A stretch of 39,369 bases of DNA. Source: Candidatus Magasanikiibacteriota bacterium. GTDB taxonomy: Bacteria > Patescibacteriota > Patescibacteriia > Magasanikbacterales > UBA922. Of this stretch, positions 6,555-14,785 are shown one piece after another. A model generated the notes under the pieces. It did no database searches. It saw nothing but the letters and a program-made list of their open reading frames with translations, and had not been told where the DNA came from. The position numbers and the translations under genes were made by a program. Positions within the stretch are counted from its first letter, which is position 1, and each line of letters opens with the position of its first letter. The DNA lies in contig JACPGR010000030.1 in NCBI GenBank assembly GCA_016182415.1, positions 1 through 39,369 of the forward strand. The letters run 5' to 3'.

Positions 6555-6582
6555 TTGACAAAAACGCAGGCCTTGCTATACT
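6555..6582 (+). promoter_or_regulatory. hicBA proximal promoter and possible operator
   Basis: TTGACA (6555-6560), 16-base spacer ending in TGC, TATACT (6577-6582). The inverted repeat TAAGA-AATA-TCTTA (6600-6613) overlaps the hicB start and would suit autoregulation. Confidence 0.7.
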
Positions 6583-6612
6583 AATGGTAAGTTAATACGT
6601 AAGAAATATCTT

Positions 6613-6852
6613 ATGATGAAATTTTTTACCTATCGAGTCATTATTGAACCGGATGAAAACAATACGTTTCATGCATATGTTCCCACACTACCTGGTTGCC
6701 ATACCTTTGGTTCAAGTATTGAAGAAACTAAAAAATATATCAAAGAAGCAATAGAACTATATGTAGAAGAGTTGCTTGCTCGAAACCAACCTGTTCCCGA
6801 AGAAAACAGTCTGGATACGTTTGAAACAGTGGTTATTCCAAACGCTGTATAA
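6613..6852 (+). CDS. hicB: HicB antitoxin
   Basis: A 79-residue HicB-type protein with the partial RNase H-like fold: FTYRVIIEPDENNTFHAYVPTLPGCHTFGSSIEETKKYIKEAIELYVEEL. It neutralises the HicA mRNA interferase. ATG occurs at 6613 and 6616; either may be used and there is no clear Shine-Dalgarno. It lacks the C-terminal DNA-binding domain seen in longer HicB proteins. It precedes hicA by six bases, an antitoxin-first order. Confidence 0.92.
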   Translation: MMKFFTYRVIIEPDENNTFHAYVPTLPGCHTFGSSIEETKKYIKEAIELYVEELLARNQPVPEENSLDTFETVVIPNAV

Positions 6853-6858
6853 TACGAT

Positions 6859-7086
6859 ATGCCACCACTTCCAATCATCACTGCAAAAGAATGTATCAGG
6901 GGCTTGGAAAAAGCAGGGTTTGTATTCTCTCGGCAAAAAGGCAGTCACTATATGATGAAAGATAATAGAGAACACATGGTAGTGATACCAATTCATGGGA
7001 GAAAAGAAATTCCACGAGGGACATTAAATGGTATTATCGATGATGCCGGTATGGAAGTTGAGGAGTTTATTGAATTATTAAAATAA
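6859..7086 (+). CDS. hicA: HicA mRNA interferase toxin
   Basis: A 75-residue HicA with the double-stranded-RNA-binding-like fold. ITAKECIRGLEKAGFVFSRQ, GSHYMM with catalytic His30, VVIPIHGRKEIPRGTLNGII and EFIELL are all conserved blocks, so the toxin looks intact. HicA cleaves mRNA independently of translation. It is six bases behind hicB and is followed by a strong terminator, giving a closed two-gene operon. Confidence 0.94.
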   Translation: MPPLPIITAKECIRGLEKAGFVFSRQKGSHYMMKDNREHMVVIPIHGRKEIPRGTLNGIIDDAGMEVEEFIELLK

Positions 7087-7104
7087 TAATATACAACCAT
7101 GTCT

Positions 7105-7137
7105 AAAAAACTTCTATCAATGAGATAGAAGTTTTTT
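7105..7137. terminator. Bidirectional terminator between hicA and the methyltransferase gene
   Basis: A 14-base stem, AAAAAACTTCTATC (7105-7118) with GATAGAAGTTTTTT (7124-7137), loop AATGA. It serves hicBA from the left and the convergent methyltransferase gene from the right. Confidence 0.9.
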
Positions 7138-7167
7138 TATTTTGTATCGTATTATCTGTATCCTGTA

Positions 7168-7803
7168 TCATGAAGAATTTTTTTGAAACACCACCAAAGA
7201 ATCATAAGATCCAATATATTTTAGTCCATCAAAACTACCCAATTCTTCCACGAGACGAATTGGTCCCTCATACCCTTGATGAGGATTGTGTGGGTCTGAG
7301 GTGACCGGAGCAGCATCATGAAATGCAACAAACCCATTGTCTGAAAGTAGGGGATACCAGTCTTCAAAATCTTGTTTGACTGCGTCATATCGGTGGTCGC
7401 CGTCGATGAAGATAAAATCAAACGCGTTATCCCAGGTTTTTACTACGTTGTAACTATAGTCATTGAAAAAATGAAACTGTGTGTAAAATTTCATGTTGTT
7501 TTTCACAATATCAATACTTCCGTGCAAATTGCTATCCATACTATCGGGAATGAGTGGATCAATGCCGTAGATAGGTACATGCGCGACAAGACCCATTTCA
7601 CGTGTAGTGCCTGCATCGAGTACCCCTATTTCGATTATTCCTCTTGTCGCTCGCTTTGCATAGTATTGCAAAGTTTCTATTTCGAATTGTGTGATGCAGG
7701 CTTTGCCCTCATAGGTTTCGAGTTTGAGCAATTTTCGTTTGAGTGCATTTAAGATTCGGCCGGGGTTTCGGATGAGAGATAGGGTAAAAGTTTTTGAGTT
7801 CAT
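7168..7803 (-). CDS. Class I SAM-dependent methyltransferase
   Basis: A 211-residue protein of the Methyltransf_24 type. The SAM-binding motif is GIIEIGVLDAGTT; the second conserved block is FDFIFIDGDHRYDAVKQDF, followed by LLSDNGFVAFHDAAP. Related enzymes sit in polysaccharide clusters and are thought to methylate sugars or nucleotide sugars; the substrate here is unknown. It is transcribed divergently from the O-antigen ligase-like gene, and the two promoters are back to back (7840-7905), suggesting joint control. The first about 35 residues are basic and could contact the membrane or RNA. Confidence 0.85.
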   Translation of the reverse strand: MNSKTFTLSLIRNPGRILNALKRKLLKLETYEGKACITQFEIETLQYYAKRATRGIIEIGVLDAGTTREMGLVAHVPIYGIDPLIPDSMDSNLHGSIDIVKNNMKFYTQFHFFNDYSYNVVKTWDNAFDFIFIDGDHRYDAVKQDFEDWYPLLSDNGFVAFHDAAPVTSDPHNPHQGYEGPIRLVEELGSFDGLKYIGSYDSLVVFQKNSS

Positions 7804-7839
7804 ATGTAATCATATTATGAGTATTCTCTAATGGAATAT

Positions 7840-7869
7840 AGTATAACGCCTCTTGATACCATAGGTCAA
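7840..7869 (-). promoter_or_regulatory. Promoter of the methyltransferase gene
   Basis: Minus strand: TTGACC (7869-7864), 18-base spacer, TATACT (7845-7840). The -35 box lies only seven bases from that of the divergent promoter at 7877. Confidence 0.65.
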
Positions 7870-7876
7870 TTTTTTA

Positions 7877-7905
7877 TTGAAATAATCATTTTTTCTTGGT
7901 ATACT
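7877..7905 (+). promoter_or_regulatory. Promoter of the polysaccharide ligase gene
   Basis: TTGAAA (7877-7882), 17-base spacer, TATACT (7900-7905). Initiation near 7912 leaves a 60-base leader that contains a 15-codon upstream frame. Confidence 0.7.
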
Positions 7906-7927
7906 ATTCTTACTTTTTGTGTATTCA

Positions 7928-7975
7928 ATGCCTCGTAAGCTCACACATTCTGCGGGTAAGCCTATCAACGTATGA
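7928..7975 (+). CDS. Possible 15-residue leader peptide
   Basis: ATG 7928 to TGA 7973-7975 encodes MPRKLTHSAGKPINV and its stop overlaps the start of the next gene as ATGA. Neither this ATG nor the downstream one has a ribosome-binding site, so termination-reinitiation could set expression of the membrane protein. The peptide is basic; no known leader family is recognised. Confidence 0.35.
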   Translation: MPRKLTHSAGKPINV

Positions 7976-9402
7976 AAAAACAAACCCCATTTATTATATG
8001 GTTTGCATGGGTTTTAGCAATCTTGGGATTCTTGGCCGTTCTTGTGGTATCAAAAGGATTTTTGTTATTACTATGTATTTTGCTTATCGCCGGGATTTTA
8101 CTATTATCTTTTTATCTAGAGTATGGTTTGTATATTCTAGTTTTTCTTGCACCCATGATGCACTGGACTTTCCGGCTTGAGTCTTTTAGATTTTTTTTGC
8201 AAGATTACTTCCCACAATTTTTGGGATTTTTTGCCCCAATGGTAGATGTCTGGGCTGTGGCATTGCTCATTGCATTTGGTGTAAATTGTGTGTATCGATG
8301 GCTCAATGGAGAACGCCAGACTATATATTTGCCCGGTCTTTTTGTGTATGCCCTTTTTTTATTTTCGGCATTTCTGTCCATTTCAAACGTATATCCATGG
8401 GAAGTAGTTTCAAGTCTCAAATATATTATTCGTTTTCCGTTATTTGTATATATTGGGTATCTTGTGCTTGGTACAAATTTGATCAATCAAAAATATATTT
8501 TGAAAAATGCACTGTTATTTTTTCTTGGATCTGCACTTTTGGGCGCACTTATGGGTTTTGTATCTTTGATTCTTGGTGTGTACACCCAAGGTGGATTACA
8601 TAGAGCCGTGCCATTTGCAATCGGCTCGTGGATGCCCTTTGGAGATCAACATATTTTTTTGGCAGAAGTCATTACTGTTGCTCTGCCGATTGTGATGTAT
8701 TTTTGGTATAGTGAAAAAGATATTTCAAAAAAATTTTTGTATGCGTGTATTGGGATTTTTATGTTTTTGATTAGTCTTGCAACTTTTTCCCGAGCAGGTT
8801 GGCTCACGATGGTAATGCAAGTCTGTGTATTTGGATTTTTGATGCGCAAATCTATAGATTGGCTGTCAATTATTAGACGATGGATTTGGTTACTCATTGT
8901 GTCTATCCCTTTTGTGTGGTATATGTTTATTTTTTTAGGAAGTAAAATCGTTGCTTCTTCGAATGAAGCACGTATCGCTCTCGCTGATATTGCGTGGCAT
9001 TTGTTTAAGACACATCCAATAATTGGGCAAGGTGTCGGAACTTTTGTGGATCGTGTCTCGGATATCTATCTTTTTGTATATGAATTTGGCACACCGATTG
9101 ACGCACACAGTATTGTCAGTAAGTTGACGGCAGAACAAGGTTTGTTTGGTTTATTCACTTTTAGTTTGTTTATTGTGTGGATTTTGTATCGAATCTACCA
9201 TCGTATGCGAGATGCGCGCCATACTGAACAAGCCAGACTTATTGCATTTTTATCATTTTTTTTGCAATATTATTCCGCCAAGATGTGGGTACCGATTATG
9301 CTTGCGATTGCGCAGGGGGTTTTGTATAAACAGGAAAAAGAGAAAATGTCTGCATATATTTATTTTGAACCGGAGAGGAATAAGATTAAAACGGATGTTT
9401 GA
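7972..9402 (+). CDS. O-antigen ligase/polymerase-like membrane protein
   Basis: A 476-residue protein with about ten to twelve hydrophobic segments, matching the O-antigen ligase (PF04932, WaaL/Wzy) family. After the conserved stretch TFSRAGWLTMV comes a large extracytoplasmic loop (roughly residues 310-385) with SSNEARIALADIAW, HPIIGQGVGTF and HSIVSKLTAEQGLFGL, the usual family signature with its loop His. It should join or polymerise lipid-linked glycans outside the membrane. Whether it polymerises or transfers to a protein acceptor cannot be decided from sequence. A glycosyltransferase and GHL15 protein follow in the same direction. The stop codon's last base is the first base of a long palindrome. 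Confidence 0.88.
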   Translation: MKKQTPFIIWFAWVLAILGFLAVLVVSKGFLLLLCILLIAGILLLSFYLEYGLYILVFLAPMMHWTFRLESFRFFLQDYFPQFLGFFAPMVDVWAVALLIAFGVNCVYRWLNGERQTIYLPGLFVYALFLFSAFLSISNVYPWEVVSSLKYIIRFPLFVYIGYLVLGTNLINQKYILKNALLFFLGSALLGALMGFVSLILGVYTQGGLHRAVPFAIGSWMPFGDQHIFLAEVITVALPIVMYFWYSEKDISKKFLYACIGIFMFLISLATFSRAGWLTMVMQVCVFGFLMRKSIDWLSIIRRWIWLLIVSIPFVWYMFIFLGSKIVASSNEARIALADIAWHLFKTHPIIGQGVGTFVDRVSDIYLFVYEFGTPIDAHSIVSKLTAEQGLFGLFTFSLFIVWILYRIYHRMRDARHTEQARLIAFLSFFLQYYSAKMWVPIMLAIAQGVLYKQEKEKMSAYIYFEPERNKIKTDV

Positions 9403-9603
9403 AATTCACCTAATTTCTAATTCACCTAATTGTCTAATAAAATTTCAAATGGTCAATAATAATACAGTCTGTTAAAATTCGTTTAATTCGTTTAATCTGC
9501 TGTTTGATTTCGTGATTGGGACAGCAGATTAAACGAATTAGAACAGATTAAACAGATTTTACATTTGAAATTTTATTAGGTGAATTAGAAATTAGGTGAA
9601 TTT
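9402..9603. repeat. Nested word palindrome, CACCTAAT outside and AGATTAAAC inside
   Basis: The outer arms 9402-9430 and 9575-9603 are exact reverse complements over 29 bases, continued by 9439-9451 with 9562-9574. Inside, 9485-9503 and 9521-9539 form a perfect 19-base stem with a 17-base loop. The element fills the whole gap between two genes and ends ten bases before the next ATG. Positions 9570-9603 are identical to 1498-1531. Confidence 0.92.
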
Positions 9604-9612
9604 GAAATTTTT

Positions 9613-10719
9613 ATGAGTATGTCAAAAAAAACAAAAATATTGCATATCATTCCTATCTTTGCGACCGGCGGGGCAGAGAAGTTGGTGTTGCAATATGCAA
9701 AAATGTTTGATCCAAAAAAATATGAAGTACATGTCGCCTCATGTGTCGAGGACGGAGAGCTACGGACAGAGTTTGAGAAATTAGCACATGTACATATATT
9801 TGTTGGCTCGCGAACAGCAGATGGTGGCCGGCGAGCAGTGTATGCACGTTTGGAAAAATATGTTGAAGAAATTAAACCTGATATTATTCATACACATATG
9901 CTCAGCGCCGATTGGGCTGGTTTTGTGTTTAGACGAAAATATGGAAAAAATATAAAGTGGGTGAGTACCATGCATAATGTCGAGACTGCGACATCGTGGT
10001 GGCGTCAGATGCTTTGGAAATATATTTTGAAGCGAGCTGACAAAGTCATATCGGTTTCTCAAAAAGTAGAAGATTTTGTCTTGGATAATTTTGGTATACA
10101 ACGAAATAAGTCTGTTGTATTGCAAAATGGGATTGAGCTTACAAAATGGATAAAAGTTTCAACCGATGGATTGTTTTCAAAAAAGAAATTGAGAATTGCA
10201 TGTGTGGGGCGTTTTTGGGAACAGAAGGGGCATATATATTTATTACAGGCGTGTGCGTTGCTCGGTGATCTCGAATATGAATTGCATTTATTCGGGGGTG
10301 GGCCTCTTGAAGAAAATCTTAAAAAAGAGGCTCAGAGGCTGGGGATTCAACAAAATGTAGTATGGCATGGCATGGTGTCTGATGTCGAGCGATATATGGC
10401 AGACATTGACATCGTGGCGCAACCGTCTTTATGGGAAGGATTGAGTCTCGTCGTAATGGAGGTAATGGCAGCTGGACGACCAGTTATCGCGACCCCTGTT
10501 GCGGGAGCTGAATTGATTGACGATACAAAAAATGGCTATATTGTGCCTGCAAAAAATCCTCAAGCACTTGCAGAAAAAATACACTACGTGTCACAACATC
10601 GTGAAGAAGCACTTCGTGTCGCCTTGCCAGCTCGAACCTATGCTACAAGTCACTTTGATATTGTACAAAATGTGCAAAGTTTGGAAGGTATATATAGTCA
10701 ATTGAAGAAATATGAGTAG
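9613..10719 (+). CDS. Family 4 glycosyltransferase
   Basis: A 368-residue retaining GT-B glycosyltransferase. The N-terminal acceptor domain opens with ILHIIPIFATGGAEKLVLQYA, the C-terminal nucleotide-sugar domain has IACVGRFWEQKGHIYLLQA and the E-x7-E motif in LWEGLSLVVMEVMAAGRPVIA. No transmembrane segment is seen, so it acts at the cytoplasmic face on lipid-linked sugars. ATG 9613 or 9619 may start the protein; no Shine-Dalgarno is visible and the palindrome ends just upstream. It overlaps the next gene by eight bases (10712-10719), so the two are translated together. The sugar donor is unknown. Confidence 0.92.
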   Translation: MSMSKKTKILHIIPIFATGGAEKLVLQYAKMFDPKKYEVHVASCVEDGELRTEFEKLAHVHIFVGSRTADGGRRAVYARLEKYVEEIKPDIIHTHMLSADWAGFVFRRKYGKNIKWVSTMHNVETATSWWRQMLWKYILKRADKVISVSQKVEDFVLDNFGIQRNKSVVLQNGIELTKWIKVSTDGLFSKKKLRIACVGRFWEQKGHIYLLQACALLGDLEYELHLFGGGPLEENLKKEAQRLGIQQNVVWHGMVSDVERYMADIDIVAQPSLWEGLSLVVMEVMAAGRPVIATPVAGAELIDDTKNGYIVPAKNPQALAEKIHYVSQHREEALRVALPARTYATSHFDIVQNVQSLEGIYSQLKKYE

Positions 10720-12733
10720 AAATAAAATACAGAAAATTTTGATAGTAGTACTTACTCTTGGTATGAGTTTTTTGTATTATCCCAAGACGAATGTGCACGC
10801 ACAGATAGATACACATAGTTTTCCTCGAAAAGCGAATTATTTTTTGAGTTGGTCTATGACAGATGCACAGGCTGTTGAGCTTGCAAAATGGGATTTGCTT
10901 ATTTTAGATATGGAGAATCAAATAACCAGTCCTCAACTACTTAAAAAAATTCGCTCAATAAATAAAGACATTGTGATACTTGCATACATTACGCCACAGG
11001 AGATTTTTGATCCATCGGTAAGACAATATAGTACCATGCGTAAAAAATTGGCCGGAGGCCTGCATGAAGATTGGTATCTCAAAAATAATAATGGTACACA
11101 CGTAAGTCTGTGGGCAAATACTAAAATACTTAATATTTCTTCAGAATGCCCGATAATTAATGGTCAACAGCTCAATGAGTATATTGCACAGTTTGTTACA
11201 AAAGAAGTGCTCTCTACAGGATATTGGGATGGGGTATTTTATGATAATGCGTGGGATACACTCACTCACTTTGCGGGTACTAATGTCGCGATAAGTAATG
11301 GGCAACCAAATGCATTATCTGTCGATACTGCGTGGAGAGCAGGCATGAAAGTTCTGTATGACAAGACGCGTAGCTTTGCCCCCAAAAATACCGTAATCGT
11401 GGGGAATGCCCCGACAACACAGTACAAAGATACCCTCAATGGAAATATGATTGAAAGCTTTACACAGGAAGATTGGGTTTCTAGAATGGATGTGTATAAA
11501 CAAAATAGTCGTACGGTCACTCCTGATCCGCGAGTGAATATTATCAATGCAAATACGGGTAATACAAACGCGCAGTTTGATTATCGAAATATGCGTTATG
11601 GCCTCACAAGTGCATTGCTTGAAGATGGGTATTATTCATTTGATTATGGTAATCAAAATCATGGTCAGACCTGGTGGTATGATGAGTATGCGATTAATTT
11701 GGGTAAGCCGAGCGGATACGCAGTTTCAAAATTAAATTATAATTCATATATACCTGATATTTGGATGAGAAATTTTGAACAAGGTATCTCAGTTGTAAAT
11801 AGTTCACAAAATACACAAAAAGTTGCACTCGGTGGTGAGTACGAAAAAATTCATGGGACACAAGACATAAAAACAAATGATGGTTCTATTGTCTCAGAAT
11901 TGAGTATCGAGCCCGAAGATGGTCTTATTTTACTTCGAACGTTTGAGACTTTGCAAAATGTGATATTCACCAATGGCGCCTTTGCACGGTTTTTTCGACC
12001 GGATGGATCTCGGGTACGAAATGGATTTTTTGTATTTGAGGAAACGTATAAAGGAGGGGTGCAGATTGCACATATAGATCTTGACGGAAATAATAAGCCC
12101 GAACTCATTGTATTTACCAACACAAAAATGGAAGTATGGCGTGATGATGGAATCAAATATTTGCGTGTGCATCCCTTTACGGCAAATTACACAGGAACTC
12201 TTAAAGTTGCGATAGGGGATATTGATGAAAATGGGCGTAAAGAAATTTTTGTGGCACCAAGTAAGGGACATGCCGGCCCAATTAAAATATACAATAGATA
12301 TGGCGGTATGCTACACGAAGATTTTTATCCATTTGGCAAAGACTATGCCGGCGGATATAGTCTTGCAATTGGAGACGTGGATGGAAAACTTAATACTGAG
12401 CTTATAGTTGGTCGAGGAGGAGACAAGACCGAGGTCGCTGTGTTTGGTCGAGATTATAAACTCAAATATGCGTGGAAGCCTTTTGAAAGTTCATTTTTAG
12501 GCGGAGTGACTGTCGCGGTAGGTAGTGTCGATGGAGATTATATCGATGAAATTATTGTGGGTAGACGTGAAGGCAAACCGGAGATAAAAGTGTTTAATGC
12601 AAAAGGTACCTTGCTTCATAAACAGTTTAGTGCGTATGATACGTTTGGAAATCCAGGTATTGATGTGCGTGCACTCGATCTTGATTTTGATGGAAAAGAT
12701 GATATTATTGGACTCAGTGATGATGCGTTTTGA
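10712..12733 (+). CDS. Exported GHL15-type putative glycosidase with FG-GAP repeats
   Basis: A 673-residue exported protein. Residues 1-30 form a signal peptide (hydrophobic ILIVVLTLGMSFLYY, then VHAQ). Residues about 35-340 resemble the hypothetical glycosyl-hydrolase-like family 15 (a TIM-barrel fold): LLILDMEN, VILAYITPQE, YWDGVFYDNAW and TVIVGNAPTT are placed like its strands, with Asp residues in WDGVFYDN as likely catalytic candidates. After about 410 come FG-GAP/VCBS-like units with Asp-rich loops (IAHIDLDGNNKPELIVF, VAIGDIDENGRKEIFVA, LAIGDVDGKLNTELIVG), probably a calcium-binding beta-propeller. It may trim or bind the polysaccharide made here. The C-terminal repeats resemble those of the subtilase at 21622. 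Confidence 0.78.
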   Translation: MSRNKIQKILIVVLTLGMSFLYYPKTNVHAQIDTHSFPRKANYFLSWSMTDAQAVELAKWDLLILDMENQITSPQLLKKIRSINKDIVILAYITPQEIFDPSVRQYSTMRKKLAGGLHEDWYLKNNNGTHVSLWANTKILNISSECPIINGQQLNEYIAQFVTKEVLSTGYWDGVFYDNAWDTLTHFAGTNVAISNGQPNALSVDTAWRAGMKVLYDKTRSFAPKNTVIVGNAPTTQYKDTLNGNMIESFTQEDWVSRMDVYKQNSRTVTPDPRVNIINANTGNTNAQFDYRNMRYGLTSALLEDGYYSFDYGNQNHGQTWWYDEYAINLGKPSGYAVSKLNYNSYIPDIWMRNFEQGISVVNSSQNTQKVALGGEYEKIHGTQDIKTNDGSIVSELSIEPEDGLILLRTFETLQNVIFTNGAFARFFRPDGSRVRNGFFVFEETYKGGVQIAHIDLDGNNKPELIVFTNTKMEVWRDDGIKYLRVHPFTANYTGTLKVAIGDIDENGRKEIFVAPSKGHAGPIKIYNRYGGMLHEDFYPFGKDYAGGYSLAIGDVDGKLNTELIVGRGGDKTEVAVFGRDYKLKYAWKPFESSFLGGVTVAVGSVDGDYIDEIIVGRREGKPEIKVFNAKGTLLHKQFSAYDTFGNPGIDVRALDLDFDGKDDIIGLSDDAF

Positions 12734-12758
12734 CAAGTGGATATTTGTGGTGTATACT
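12730..12758 (+). promoter_or_regulatory. Promoter of the coiled-coil gene
   Basis: TTGACA (12730-12735), 17-base spacer, TATACT (12753-12758). The -35 box overlaps the stop codon of the preceding gene. Confidence 0.75.
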
Positions 12759-12795
12759 GCCTACGTGGGACTTAATTTTTTTATACATACTCACT

Positions 12796-13327
12796 ATGGA
12801 AGATCAAAATTTTTCACAAATTGTGTTAAAAGAGTTGTCTCTTATTAGAGAAGATATTTCCGAGATTAAACAAGATATTTCTGTTCTCAAACAAGATGTC
12901 TCTGGTCTTAAAGACGATGTCTCTGGTTTAAAACAAGATGTCTCTGGTCTTAAAGACGATGTCTCTGGTTTAAAACAAGATGTCTCTGGTCTTAAAGACG
13001 ATGTCTCAAGATGTCTCTGGTTTTAAAGACGATGTCTTTACGCTTAAAGAAGGTGTGGAGTTTTTAATGGAAAACGCAGTGAATAAAGACGAATTTAACC
13101 AAGCTATTTCTTCGCTTGAAAATCGAATGGAAGATGGATTTGTAAACACCCAAGCGCAGATAACACAGGTTGAACAGGAACTTACTCAAATAAAAAATGA
13201 AATTAGAAAACTCGAACTGAGAACTCGGGAAGATTCGGATGCGCATGTGGAAGATATGATACACCTAACAAGAAGGGTCTCGTATTTGGAAACTCAAGTG
13301 AAGTTTTTGCAACGGCAAACTATATAA
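12796..13327 (+). pseudogene. Frameshifted coiled-coil protein with heptad repeats
   Basis: ATG 12796 opens a coiled-coil protein (MEDQNFSQIVLKELSLIRED...) that runs into 21-base repeats encoding LKQDVSG and LKDDVSG and stops at 13024-13026. The next frame continues the same pattern (QDVSGFKDDVFTLKEGVEF) to TAA 13325-13327. Restoring 11 bases (TGGT plus TTAAAAC) expected from the repeat between 13007 and 13008 joins the frames into a protein of about 180 residues. It is either a real 11-base deletion inactivating the gene, a switching tract, or an assembly error in a repeat. The downstream half is otherwise intact. Such heptad proteins are common near envelope genes; the role is unknown. Confidence 0.75.
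12886..13042 (+). repeat. 21-base tandem repeats in the coiled-coil gene
   Basis: Two alternating 21-base units, (C/T)TTAAAACAAGATGTCTCTGGT-like and CTTAAAGACGATGTCTCTGGT-like, make a 42-base higher-order period encoding two heptads. Copies at 12907-12927 and 12949-12969 are identical; the copy after 12991 is shortened by 11 bases. Confidence 0.9.
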
Positions 13328-13349
13328 AAGATCCTTTCCTCAAATAAAT

Positions 13350-13376
13350 AAAAAACCATCATTATAATGGTTTTTT
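13350..13376. terminator. Bidirectional terminator between convergent genes
   Basis: AAAAAACCAT (13350-13359) pairs with ATGGTTTTTT (13367-13376), loop of seven. It ends the coiled-coil gene and the minus-strand glycosyltransferase. Confidence 0.85.
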
Positions 13377-13392
13377 AAACTTTTGATATAGA

Positions 13393-14580
13393 TTATGCAC
13401 CTATCTCTCTAAGGGTCTGTACATGTTTTTTGGTATGAGCTGTATAAAGATTTTTATAGTATACAGTGATTACCTCTTGTGCCAACACTTGCCAGGTATA
13501 TTTTTCAATAATAACCTCTTTATTTTTTTGTCCGATCTCCTCTCGTTTTTCTGTGGACATAGAAAGGAATTCCATAAGTCTCTTCTCAAGAGAGTCGACA
13601 TCATTTGTCTTGAAAAATATACGTATGTCGTCGGTAAGTTCCATGTGTTCTGGTATAGCCGAAAGTAATACAGGTCTCGAAAAACTCATAGCTTGTAAGA
13701 CGGTGATAGGTAATCCTTCGGCAAATGAGGGATGTATCAGTGCTTTTGAGTGTGCATAGATCTGATCTAATATTTCTCCTGATTGGAAATCAGTGAATAT
13801 AATATCATTGACACCTGAAGCTTGTATATGTAGTTTTTTCACATAGTCATCTGTATACGCTGTACCACCCACAATTACGAGTTTCAAATTTTGTATGTCA
13901 GTATTTTGTGGATTGTTTGCTTTGAGATTGTGAAACGCTTCGATGAGAACATGTGCACCTTTGTGAGGGACAAGTCTAGAAACCATTACAATAAAATTAT
14001 TTTTTGTAAGGCCATATTTTTTTAGTGTGCTCGTATCTGTAGGTATTTCTTTTGAAGTTACACCATTTGGAATATATACGGTTTTTTTGTTGTATTCATT
14101 TTCACAATATTGTGTGAGACTTTGAGATATGGTAATTGTCTCGTGTGCAAATAGACATGCAGTACGTTCACCGAGTCTCAAAAAGAATTTGGCAAAGTTT
14201 TCCCATTTTTGGTGATACCTATCAATCGAGTGAAATGTCGTAATTACTTTTGTTCGCGGACTGAACAGGCGAGGGATCCATGAGAGTAGTGAAGGTCCTA
14301 CACCATGATAATGAATAATATCAAAATGACTGAATAAGGCGTGAATTGTTGCGGTGAAGGTTCCGGTTATTGCATCAAGGTGTTTGGTATGGATAGATGG
14401 AGTATGAACCAATTGTACGCCATCAATTGTTTTTTTATCGGTTTTGGTATACCATTTTCTACCATAGACTGTCACCGCATGTCCATGTTTGACCAGGCGT
14501 GCACTAAGATCATGGACATGTCGTTCGACACCACCATAGTGGGCTGGCATTCCTTTTTGTCCGATCATGGCGATATGCAT
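13393..14580 (-). CDS. Family 4 glycosyltransferase with DUF1972-like N-terminus
   Basis: A 395-residue GT-B enzyme. The N-terminus IAMIGQKGMPAHYGGVERHVHDL matches the DUF1972/GT4 type seen in rhamnosyl- and other deoxyhexosyltransferases of exopolysaccharide clusters. Further blocks are IIHYHGVGPSLLSWIP, ITISQSLTQYC, VYIPNGV, MVSRLVPHKGAHVLIEAF and the E-x7-E motif in FAEGLPITVLQAMSFSRPV. It should work at the cytoplasmic face on lipid-linked glycan. It is a single gene on the minus strand with its own consensus promoter at 14731-14759; the roughly 145-base leader contains the TACGAA palindrome. Confidence 0.92.
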   Translation of the reverse strand: MHIAMIGQKGMPAHYGGVERHVHDLSARLVKHGHAVTVYGRKWYTKTDKKTIDGVQLVHTPSIHTKHLDAITGTFTATIHALFSHFDIIHYHGVGPSLLSWIPRLFSPRTKVITTFHSIDRYHQKWENFAKFFLRLGERTACLFAHETITISQSLTQYCENEYNKKTVYIPNGVTSKEIPTDTSTLKKYGLTKNNFIVMVSRLVPHKGAHVLIEAFHNLKANNPQNTDIQNLKLVIVGGTAYTDDYVKKLHIQASGVNDIIFTDFQSGEILDQIYAHSKALIHPSFAEGLPITVLQAMSFSRPVLLSAIPEHMELTDDIRIFFKTNDVDSLEKRLMEFLSMSTEKREEIGQKNKEVIIEKYTWQVLAQEVITVYYKNLYTAHTKKHVQTLREIGA

Positions 14581-14621
14581 ATATGTTAGTTATTTGAGTT
14601 TATCGAGTTTAGGGTATATAT

Positions 14622-14712
14622 GGATACGAAATACGAAATTTACGAAATTACGAACGTGAACATAGAGAGTTCCTTATTTTTCGTAATTTTGTACTGTTCG
14701 TATTTCGTATCC
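14622..14712. repeat. Word palindrome, TACGAA/TTCGTA, in a 5' leader
   Basis: Left arm 14622-14654 and right arm 14680-14712 each contain TACGAA (or TTCGTA) four times at 7-10-base spacing and pair almost throughout. Relatives with the same word lie at 23664-23748 and 32992-33067. The transcript from the minus-strand promoter at 14731-14759 would carry it between start site and ATG. Confidence 0.88.
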
Positions 14713-14730
14713 CAAGATAAATAACCGTAA

Positions 14731-14759
14731 ATTATAGCATAAAATGAGACTTTTGTCAA
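14731..14759 (-). promoter_or_regulatory. Consensus promoter of the minus-strand glycosyltransferase
   Basis: Minus strand: TTGACA (14759-14754), 17-base spacer, TATAAT (14736-14731), both boxes perfect. Initiation near 14724 precedes the palindrome. Confidence 0.88.
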
Positions 14760-14785
14760 GTGTTTTTGTGTATATTTAGAATTAT

